In this document: positions 9,118 to 15,472 of the stretch, one piece after another
Position numbering within the stretch: position 1 is the first letter of the stretch
How the letters are laid out: each line of letters opens with the position of its first letter
Source: DASQHM01 sp035632095
Lineage (GTDB): Bacteria; Pseudomonadota; Alphaproteobacteria; Ferrovibrionales; Ferrovibrionaceae
Length of the DNA: 23,589 bases
NCBI GenBank assembly: GCA_035632095.1
Contig: DASQHM010000141.1
Coordinates: forward strand, 1-23,589
Direction: 5' to 3'
Program-made: the position numbers and the translations under genes
Notes under the pieces: model-generated
What the model saw: only the letters and a program-made list of their open reading frames with translations
The model's database searches: none
What the model was told of the DNA's origin: nothing

Positions 9118-9146
9118 GCGCTGATATAATTGTTGTTTTTCAGCGC
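9118..9146 (+). other. Hairpin in the rpsB-tsf gap, with an embedded TATAAT
   Basis: GCGCTGA (9118-9124) pairs with TCAGCGC (9140-9146) around a 15-base AT-rich loop. The loop contains a perfect TATAAT (9125-9130), but no -35 lies 16-18 bases upstream. An attenuator between rpsB and tsf fits the known excess of EF-Ts control elements at this junction in other bacteria. The long loop and missing T-tract make it weak. Confidence 0.35.
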
Positions 9147-9178
9147 GTTGACCGTCTTTTTCGACATGGAGCTGAAGC

Positions 9179-10102
9179 ATGGCTGAGATTTCCGCCGGGC
9201 TCGTACGGGACCTTCGCGCCAAGACCGGTGCGGGGATGATGGATTGCAAGAAGGCGCTCGCGGAGAGCGCCGGCGACCTTGAGGCCGCAGTCGATTGGCT
9301 CCGCACCAAAGGTTTGGCGAGCGCCGCCAAGAAGGCCGGACGGGTCGCGACCGAAGGCCTCGTCGGCGTGTCGGTGAAGGGCACCAAGGGGTCCATCGTC
9401 GAGATCAACTCGGAGACCGACTTCGTCGCGCGCAACGGGCAATTCCAGGACATGGTGCGGAAGGTCGCGGAAATCGCGCTCGGGTCGAACGGCGATACGG
9501 CGGCCATCGCCGCTATGCCCTATCCCGGAAGCGGCCGCACCGTGCAGGAAGAGATCACCAATGCCATCGCCACCATCGGCGAGAACTTGACGTTCCGTCG
9601 AGCAAGCGTGGTCGAGGTGCCGCAAGGCGTCGTCACCGCCTATGTGCACAACGCGGCGGGCAGCGGCGTCGGCAAGATCGGCGTACTGGTGGCGTTGAAA
9701 TCGGCGGGCAAGACGGCCGCGCTGGAAGCCTTCGGCAAGCAGGTCGCCATGCATATCGCCGCCGCCAATCCGCAATCGGTCGGCGTGAAGGATCTGGATC
9801 CGGCGGCCGTCGAGCGCGAACGCGGAGTGCTCAGCGAGCAGGCCAAGGACTCGGGCAAGCCCGCCGAGATCGTCGCCAAGATGGTCGAGGGCCGTCTGCG
9901 CAAGTTCTATCAGGACGTGGTCCTGCTGGAGCAGACCTTCGTGATCGACGGCGAGACGCGGGTCGCCAAGGCCGTCGAAGCGGCGGCCAAGGAAGCGGGT
10001 GCCGCAATCGAGGTCGCCGGGTTCCGCAGGTTCAGCCTCGGCGAGGGCATCGAAAAACCCGCCGAGGACTTTGCGGCCGAGGTCGCCAAGATCGCACGCT
10101 AA
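9179..10102 (+). CDS. tsf: Elongation factor Ts
   Basis: 307 residues, the usual long form. EF-Ts is the guanine nucleotide exchange factor of EF-Tu. It has an N-terminal UBA-like domain (LVRDLRAKTGAGMMDCKKAL, residues 8-27), the TDFVARN motif (80-86) that inserts into the EF-Tu nucleotide site, and two core repeats. The C-terminal part includes QTFVIDGE-type sequence and the FRRFSLGEGIEK segment. The ATG at 9179 follows a GGAG about 8 bases upstream. It lies 81 bases after rpsB and 97 bases before pyrH. The following gap shows no strong element, only a short GCGC pairing and a TTTT near 10120. Confidence 0.97.
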   Translation: MAEISAGLVRDLRAKTGAGMMDCKKALAESAGDLEAAVDWLRTKGLASAAKKAGRVATEGLVGVSVKGTKGSIVEINSETDFVARNGQFQDMVRKVAEIALGSNGDTAAIAAMPYPGSGRTVQEEITNAIATIGENLTFRRASVVEVPQGVVTAYVHNAAGSGVGKIGVLVALKSAGKTAALEAFGKQVAMHIAAANPQSVGVKDLDPAAVERERGVLSEQAKDSGKPAEIVAKMVEGRLRKFYQDVVLLEQTFVIDGETRVAKAVEAAAKEAGAAIEVAGFRRFSLGEGIEKPAEDFAAEVAKIAR

Positions 10103-10199
10103 GCGCGACGCGCCGGCAGCGTTTTAAGCGACCGAGGCTTGGTGTATGGTGGCGCCGGCCTGCCGAGCGGCCCCCGCTGAACGACCGACGTTGACCCGC

Positions 10200-10919
10200 A
10201 TGTCTGCATCTCCCTATCGCCGAGTCCTGCTGAAATGCTCCGGCGAGGCGCTCATGGGGAGCGGCAACTACGGCATCGATTTCGCGACCGTGGATCGCAT
10301 CGCCAACGACATCGGCGAAGTCCGCAAACTCGACATTCAGGTTTGCGTCGTGCTCGGCGGCGGCAACATATTCCGTGGCGTCGCCGGCGCGACCGCCGGC
10401 ATGGCGCGCGCCTCCGCCGACTACATGGGCATGCTGGCCACGGTGCTGAACGCCCTCGCTTTGCAGCACGCGCTGGAGCAGGCCGGGATCGACACGCGCG
10501 TGCAGTCGGCAATTCCCATGTCCAGCATCTGCGAGCCCTATATTCGCCGCCGCGCCGTGCGCCATCTCGAAAAGGGGCGGGTGGTGATCTTCGCGGCCGG
10601 CACCGGCAATCCGTTCTTCACCACCGATACCGCCGCCGCGTTGCGGGCGGCCGAAATGGGTTGCGATGCGTTGCTGAAGGGTACGCAGGTCGACGGCGTG
10701 TACTCGGCCGATCCGAAGCGCGACGCCAAGGCGGTTCACTACGAAAAGCTCAGCTACCTCGAGGTTTTGTCGCGTGACCTGAAGGTGATGGACGCCCCGG
10801 CCGTATCGCTCGCTCGCGAAAACCGCATTCCTATTTTGGTGTTTTCCATCCACAATCCGGGTTCGTTCGCCCGTGTGCTGCGCGGCGACGGGCCGCACAC
10901 GGTGATAAGCGACAACTGA
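10200..10919 (+). CDS. pyrH: UMP kinase (uridylate kinase)
   Basis: 239 residues of the amino-acid-kinase fold. The hexameric cytoplasmic enzyme phosphorylates UMP to UDP with ATP in pyrimidine synthesis. Visible motifs are LLKCSGEAL (10-18, Lys12 binding phosphate), the glycine-rich VLGGGNIFRG (51-60), GTGNPFFTTDTAA (134-146, UMP and ATP contacts), LLKGTQVDGVYSADP (158-172) and the closing HTVIS. The ATG at 10200 is chosen to match the family start. An upstream in-frame extension to 10146 is arginine-rich and unlikely. It is followed by frr after 35 bases, the standard pyrH-frr pair. Confidence 0.97.
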   Translation: MSASPYRRVLLKCSGEALMGSGNYGIDFATVDRIANDIGEVRKLDIQVCVVLGGGNIFRGVAGATAGMARASADYMGMLATVLNALALQHALEQAGIDTRVQSAIPMSSICEPYIRRRAVRHLEKGRVVIFAAGTGNPFFTTDTAAALRAAEMGCDALLKGTQVDGVYSADPKRDAKAVHYEKLSYLEVLSRDLKVMDAPAVSLARENRIPILVFSIHNPGSFARVLRGDGPHTVISDN

Positions 10920-10954
10920 ACCAACCTGGGTGAACCAAGAGAAGGACGCCCGCC

Positions 10955-11512
10955 GTGTCCGACTTCGACATCGACGACATCGAACGGCGCATGCACAAGG
11001 CGCTGGACGTCTTGAAACACGAATTCGCCGGCCTTCGCACCGGCAGAGCGTCGGCCAGCCTGCTCGAGCCCGTCGTGGTGCATGCCTATGGCGCCGACAT
11101 GCCGCTCAATCAGGTTGCCACCATCAATGTGCCGGAACCGCGCATGCTGACGGTGCAGGTTTGGGACAAGGGCAACGTGCAGGCGGTGGACAAGGCGATC
11201 CGCTCCGCCAGTCTCGGCCTCAATCCGGCGGTGGACGGCCAGCTCATCCGCGTGCCGATTCCCGAATTGTCGCAGCAGCGCCGCCAAGAATTGACCAAAA
11301 TTGCCGCCAACTATGCGGAGCAGGCGCGCGTCGCGGTGCGAAACGTCCGCCGCGACGGCATGGACAAGCTCAAGCACCTGGAGCGCGACCACGAAATGAG
11401 CGAAGACGATCACAAGCTTTGGGCCGACGAGGTGCAGCAATTGACCGACGATACCGTGGCGAAGATCGACGAGGCGCTCGGCCATAAGCAGAAGGAAATC
11501 ATGCAGGTCTGA
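10955..11512 (+). CDS. frr: Ribosome recycling factor
   Basis: 185 residues, exactly family size. With EF-G, RRF splits post-termination ribosomes. The three-helix-bundle domain I is formed by the N-terminal helix (ERRMHKALDVLKHEFAGLRT) and the two C-terminal helices. Domain II sits between them, with TGRASASLLEPV and ATINVPEPRMLTVQVWDKG. The GTG start at 10955 is well supported by a GAGAAGGA ribosome site at 10939-10946, 8 bases upstream. uppS begins four bases after the stop. Confidence 0.97.
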   Translation: MSDFDIDDIERRMHKALDVLKHEFAGLRTGRASASLLEPVVVHAYGADMPLNQVATINVPEPRMLTVQVWDKGNVQAVDKAIRSASLGLNPAVDGQLIRVPIPELSQQRRQELTKIAANYAEQARVAVRNVRRDGMDKLKHLERDHEMSEDDHKLWADEVQQLTDDTVAKIDEALGHKQKEIMQV

Positions 11513-11516
11513 TTTG

Positions 11517-12251
11517 ATGCACGCCGCGCAGCCCAAGCCCGAGGCGCCGCCGCCGCCGCGCCACGTGGCAATCATCATGGACGGCAACGGCCGCTGGGCC
11601 AAAGCGCGTGGACTGCCGCGCGTGATCGGACACCAGCGCGGCGCCGACGCCGTGCGCAGCACGGTCGTCGCATGCCGCGAGCTCGGCATCCGCTATCTGA
11701 CGCTTTACGCGTTTTCATCGGAGAACTGGAAGCGGCCGCCGAGCGAGGTTGACGACCTCATGGGGTTGCTGCGGCTCTACCTTCGCCGCGAGCTCGCGGA
11801 ACTTCATGCCAACGGCGTGCGCGTACGCGTAATCGGCGACAGGGCGGGCCTCGCGCCCGACATTCAGGGACTGATCGCCGAGGCCGAGGAACTCACCGGC
11901 CGCAATCAGGTGCTGACTTTGGTGATGGCGGTCAACTACGGCAGCCACAATGAAATTGTTAACGCCTGCCGTGCTATTGCAGAAAAGGCGGCCGTGGGTC
12001 TCATCAAGCCCGCGGCGATCACCGAGGAGCTGTTCAAGCGGCATTTGGACACGGCCGATATTCCCGATCCGGATCTGCTGATCCGCACCAGCGGCGAGCA
12101 GCGCCTGAGCAATTTCCTGCTTTGGCAGTCGGCCTATACGGAGTTCGTGTTCGTCGACACGCTTTGGCCCGACTTCTGTAAGCAAAGCTTGATGGACGCA
12201 GTCAATGAATTCCATCGCCGCGAACGGCGGTACGGCGCATCGAGTGGATAG
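11517..12251 (+). CDS. uppS: Isoprenyl transferase (undecaprenyl diphosphate synthase)
   Basis: 244 residues, cis-prenyltransferase family. It condenses farnesyl-PP with IPP units to the C55 lipid carrier needed for peptidoglycan and LPS. Signature motifs are IIMDGNGRWA (19-28, catalytic Asp22), the H39-x-R41-G box (GHQRGADAV), SSENWKRP (67-74) and RTSGEQRLSNF (190-200), followed by WPDF. The ATG at 11517 follows the frr stop by four bases. A TTG directly before it is less likely as the start. The end overlaps the proposed cdsA start by 47 bases. The same gene train also encodes the IPP-pathway enzyme Dxr. Confidence 0.96.
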   Translation: MHAAQPKPEAPPPPRHVAIIMDGNGRWAKARGLPRVIGHQRGADAVRSTVVACRELGIRYLTLYAFSSENWKRPPSEVDDLMGLLRLYLRRELAELHANGVRVRVIGDRAGLAPDIQGLIAEAEELTGRNQVLTLVMAVNYGSHNEIVNACRAIAEKAAVGLIKPAAITEELFKRHLDTADIPDPDLLIRTSGEQRLSNFLLWQSAYTEFVFVDTLWPDFCKQSLMDAVNEFHRRERRYGASSG

Positions 12252-13056
12252 ACCGCAGGCCGGCGCGCTCCGGCTGCGCATCGCCTCCGCATTGGTTCTT
12301 GCCCCGCTCGCGCTGATCTTCGCCTGGGCAGGCGGCTGGCTGCTCACGGTTCTGGTGGCGGCCGCGGCGCTGCTCATGCTCGGCGAGTGGCATTCGATCA
12401 TGGGCGGGCAGGCCTTCGACCTGCCCGGCGTCGTGCGCGGCGTCGCGCTCTTCGTGGCGCTGTTCGTGGCTGGCCTCGGACACGCCACCATTGCGGCGAT
12501 CGTCATTTTGGTCCTGACCACGCTCGTCGCGCTGGCGGCGGCGTGGAACGCCGGCTTGCCCCGTTGGTCCGCCGTCGGGATCGCGTACATCGGCTTGCCG
12601 TGCATTGCCTTGATCTGGCTCCGGCGCAATCCCGAGGGCGGCCTTGGCGCGGTGTTTTGGCTTTTTGCCGTCGTTTGGGCTACGGATACGGCGGCCTATA
12701 TTTCCGGCCGCTTGATCGGCGGTCCGAAATTGGCGCCGCGGTTCAGTCCGAACAAGACCTGGGCCGGATTGATCGGCGGCGCCTTGGCGGCGGCGCTGGT
12801 CGGCGTGTTCGCGGCCAGGCTCATGGGCGATGCGCCGATGCTCAGCATGGCGCTGGCAAGCGCGGGTCTTGCCGTCGTTGCGCAGGCGGGCGATCTGGTG
12901 GAGTCTGCGTTGAAGCGCCGCTTCGGCGTGAAAGACGCGAGTACGCTCATACCGGGGCACGGCGGCGTTCTCGACCGATTGGACGGCATGTTGTTCGCGG
13001 CGCCGGTATTCGTGGTTCTGATGATGTGGACGGGTGGAGTGCAATCATGGCGGTGA
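12205..13056 (+). CDS. cdsA: Phosphatidate cytidylyltransferase (CDP-diglyceride synthase)
   Basis: 283 residues, very hydrophobic, with about eight membrane segments. It makes CDP-diacylglycerol from CTP and phosphatidate at the inner membrane. Conserved parts are VWATDTAAYISGR (157-169), SPNKTWAG (181-188) and the C-terminal family signature from ESALKRRFGVKD (234-245) to PGHGGVLDRLD (250-260), with the metal-binding Asp residues. The start is uncertain. The ATG at 12205 overlaps uppS by 47 bases and is preceded by a GGA-type site. A GTG at 12244 (reading VDRPQAG) would overlap uppS by only 8 bases and still include all membrane segments. It overlaps dxr by 10 bases at its end. Confidence 0.94.
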   Translation: MNSIAANGGTAHRVDRPQAGALRLRIASALVLAPLALIFAWAGGWLLTVLVAAAALLMLGEWHSIMGGQAFDLPGVVRGVALFVALFVAGLGHATIAAIVILVLTTLVALAAAWNAGLPRWSAVGIAYIGLPCIALIWLRRNPEGGLGAVFWLFAVVWATDTAAYISGRLIGGPKLAPRFSPNKTWAGLIGGALAAALVGVFAARLMGDAPMLSMALASAGLAVVAQAGDLVESALKRRFGVKDASTLIPGHGGVLDRLDGMLFAAPVFVVLMMWTGGVQSWR

Positions 13057-14231
13057 GCGCGCCAAAGGCGGTCGCACAGCAACGGCGCGTCAGCATCCTC
13101 GGTGCCACCGGCTCGGTGGGCTGCAGCACGATCGATCTGCTCGAGCGTCATCCGGGTATGTATTCGGTCGAGGCGCTGACGGCGAACGGCAACGTTGCGC
13201 TGCTGGCGGACCAGGCGAGGCGGCTCCGCGCCAAATTCGCCGTGGTCGCGAAGCCCGAGCACTATCTTGAATTGAAGGCCGCTCTCTCGGGTACAGGTAT
13301 CGAGGCCGCCGCCGGGCCCGAGGCGCTTTGCGAGGCGGCATCGCTGCCGGCCGATTGGGTCATGTCGGCGATCGTGGGTGCGGCCGGCTTGCAGCCGACG
13401 CTAACCGCCGTGCGCCGCGGCGCCATCGTGGCCCTGGCCAACAAGGAAAGCCTGGCCTGCGCCGGCGAACTCGTGATGAAGGAGGTTCGCGCCAGCGGCG
13501 CGACGTTGCTGCCGGTCGATTCCGAGCACAACGCCATCTTCCAGGTATTCGACTTCGACCGGCCCGAAGCGGTTGAGCGCATCATCCTGACCGCGTCCGG
13601 TGGACCGTTCCGCTGCCTCGGCATGAACGAAATGGCCCATGTGACGCCCGCCCAGGCGGTACAGCACCCGAACTGGAACATGGGCGCCAAGATTTCGGTT
13701 GATTCCGCGACCATGATGAACAAGGGGCTTGAGCTGATCGAGGCGGCGCACCTGTTTCCCGTGTCCGAAGACCGCATCGACGTGCTGATCCACCCGCAGT
13801 CGGTGGTCCACAGCATGGTGAGCTACATCGACGGGTCCGTGCTGGCGCAGCTTGGCTCGCCCGATATGCGCACCCCCATCGCCTACGCCCTCGGGTGGCC
13901 CAAGCGCGTCCGCGCCCCCGCCGCCAGGCTCGACTTGGCCGCCCTTGGCTCCCTGACCTTCGAGGCACCAAATCCTGAGCGATTTCCGGCACTTAGACTG
14001 GCTCGTACTGCCTTGCAATGCGGCGGTTCGGCCCCTACAATTTTGAATGCGGCCAACGAGGTGGCGGTCGAGGGCTTCCTCGCTGGCCGCATTGGATTCC
14101 TCGATGTGGCACGCATCGTGGAACGAACACTCGAGCGGGTACCGCAGGCAGCGCTTGTGGACCTGGATGCGGTTCGGGCGGCGGATATTGCGGCCCGTGT
14201 TGCGGCAGAGGCGCTGATCGCCACGCACTAA
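13047..14231 (+). CDS. dxr: 1-deoxy-D-xylulose 5-phosphate reductoisomerase
   Basis: 394 residues. It converts DXP to MEP with NADPH, the first committed step of the non-mevalonate isoprenoid pathway. Visible are the NADPH loop GATGSVG (19-25), ANKESL (131-136), the metal ligands Asp158 and Glu160 in LPVDSEHNAIFQ, the substrate loop HPNWNMG (207-213), Glu229 in NKGLELIEA, and HPQSVVHSMV. The ATG at 13047 has GGTGGAG about 8 bases upstream and overlaps the cdsA end by 10 bases. The same frame is open well upstream inside cdsA, but nothing there resembles the family. A hairpin follows before rseP. Confidence 0.97.
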   Translation: MAVSAPKAVAQQRRVSILGATGSVGCSTIDLLERHPGMYSVEALTANGNVALLADQARRLRAKFAVVAKPEHYLELKAALSGTGIEAAAGPEALCEAASLPADWVMSAIVGAAGLQPTLTAVRRGAIVALANKESLACAGELVMKEVRASGATLLPVDSEHNAIFQVFDFDRPEAVERIILTASGGPFRCLGMNEMAHVTPAQAVQHPNWNMGAKISVDSATMMNKGLELIEAAHLFPVSEDRIDVLIHPQSVVHSMVSYIDGSVLAQLGSPDMRTPIAYALGWPKRVRAPAARLDLAALGSLTFEAPNPERFPALRLARTALQCGGSAPTILNAANEVAVEGFLAGRIGFLDVARIVERTLERVPQAALVDLDAVRAADIAARVAAEALIATH

Positions 14232-14241
14232 GAAAGACATA

Positions 14242-14258
14242 CCGGCGCATTGCGCCGG
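14242..14258 (+). other. Small perfect hairpin in the dxr-rseP gap
   Basis: CCGGCGC (14242-14248) pairs fully with GCGCCGG (14252-14258) around ATT, 10 bases after the dxr stop. No T-tract follows, so read-through is expected. It could act as an RNA processing or stability point in the gene train. No clear promoter is seen in the 68-base gap. Confidence 0.4.
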
Positions 14259-14299
14259 GCCGCTAGCCTGTCACACCCAATTTGCCCGGACCCTTGCCG

Positions 14300-15433
14300 A
14301 TGGCTTTCATCTCTCAATCCTTGATCTACATGGCGTCTTTCCTGGTCGTCCTCACGGCCATCGTTTTCGTGCACGAATGGGGTCACTTCATTGTCGCGCG
14401 TCTCAACGGGGTGCGGGTCGAGGTGTTTTCCATCGGATTCGGCCGCGAGTTGTACGGCTGGGACGACCGGCACGGCACGCGCTGGAAGATCGGCATGCTG
14501 CCCTTCGGCGGCTACGTCAAGTTCTTCGGCGACGCCAATGCGGCATCGATGCCCGGCAAGGCGCCGGACCTGACGCCGGCCGAACGCGCGGTCGCGTTTC
14601 ACTACAAGTCGGTGGCGCGCCGCGCCGCCGTGGTCTTCGCCGGCCCCGCCGCCAATTTCATCTTCGCGGTGCTGGTTTATGCGGCGTTGTTCTCTACCGT
14701 CGGCCAGCCGTTCACGCCGCCGGTGATCGGCGAGGTCGCGCCCGGCAGCGTTGCCGCCGCGGCGGGGCTCAAGGCCGGCGACAGGATCCTGGCTATCGAC
14801 GGCCACGCCATCGAGCGCTTCCAGGAACTTCGCTCGCGCGTGGTCCTGAGCGCCGACACGCCGATCTCGATCACGTTCCGGCGCGACGGCCGCGAGCAGA
14901 CAATCGAAGTGACGCCGCGGCGCGTCGAACAGGCCGACGGCGTCGGCGGCAAGGCCAAGGTCGGGCAAATCGGCATCAAGGCGGTGCAGGAACTCGATTT
15001 CGTCCGCCACGACCCGATCAGCGCCGTCTACTACGGCGTTCGCGAAACCGAGGATGTGGTGCGCACCACCATGACCTATCTCGGCCGCTTTATCGAAGGG
15101 CAGGAGTCCGGCGACAGCATCGGCGGCATGCTGAGTATCGCCAAAATGTCGGGGGATGTGGCGCAGGTTAGCTTGGCCGCCCTCGTGTCTTTGATCGCGA
15201 CGTTTTCCATCAGCATCGGGTTGATCAACCTGTTCCCGATTCCCGTGCTGGACGGAGGGCATCTTTTGTTCTATGCCGTCGAAGCGGTCCGAGGCCGGCC
15301 TCTTGGCGAGAGGGCACAGGAGTACGGTTTCAGGTTAGGTTTGGTGCTGGTGCTGACGATTTTCGTCTTCGCCACGTGGCAAGATCTGGTGCGGCTCAGA
15401 ATCGTATCGTATCTCGCTGGCCTGTTTTCATAA
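14300..15433 (+). CDS. rseP: Site-2 intramembrane zinc metalloprotease RseP
   Basis: 377 residues in the inner membrane. RseP cleaves anti-sigma factors and leftover signal peptides within the membrane. The first membrane segment carries the zinc motif H25-E26-W-G-H29. The third ligand lies in NLFPIPVLDGGH (Asp318 in LDG), with GPAANF at 115-120. One PDZ domain is visible (about 135-205: VAPGSVAAAAGLKAGDRIL), where E. coli RseP has two, in line with alphaproteobacterial members. Three or four membrane segments are expected. The ATG at 14300 (MAFISQS) is preferred to an in-frame TTG at 14282. It stands directly before bamA, so the envelope-stress protease and outer-membrane assembly are co-transcribed. 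Confidence 0.95.
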   Translation: MAFISQSLIYMASFLVVLTAIVFVHEWGHFIVARLNGVRVEVFSIGFGRELYGWDDRHGTRWKIGMLPFGGYVKFFGDANAASMPGKAPDLTPAERAVAFHYKSVARRAAVVFAGPAANFIFAVLVYAALFSTVGQPFTPPVIGEVAPGSVAAAAGLKAGDRILAIDGHAIERFQELRSRVVLSADTPISITFRRDGREQTIEVTPRRVEQADGVGGKAKVGQIGIKAVQELDFVRHDPISAVYYGVRETEDVVRTTMTYLGRFIEGQESGDSIGGMLSIAKMSGDVAQVSLAALVSLIATFSISIGLINLFPIPVLDGGHLLFYAVEAVRGRPLGERAQEYGFRLGLVLVLTIFVFATWQDLVRLRIVSYLAGLFS

Positions 15434-15472
15434 ACGAGCCGGGAATTGCCGGCCAGATGCGAGTTGGGGGCA

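Noticed and set aside
10103..10199. Terminator after tsf
   Set aside because: GCGC pairings and a TTTT near 10120 do not make one continuous stem; too weak to call.
12387..13046. Upstream in-frame extension of dxr inside cdsA, as a possible fusion
   Set aside because: Residues before 13047 are Arg-rich and unrelated to any domain, while cdsA is intact in its own frame and dxr has a good ribosome site at its ATG.
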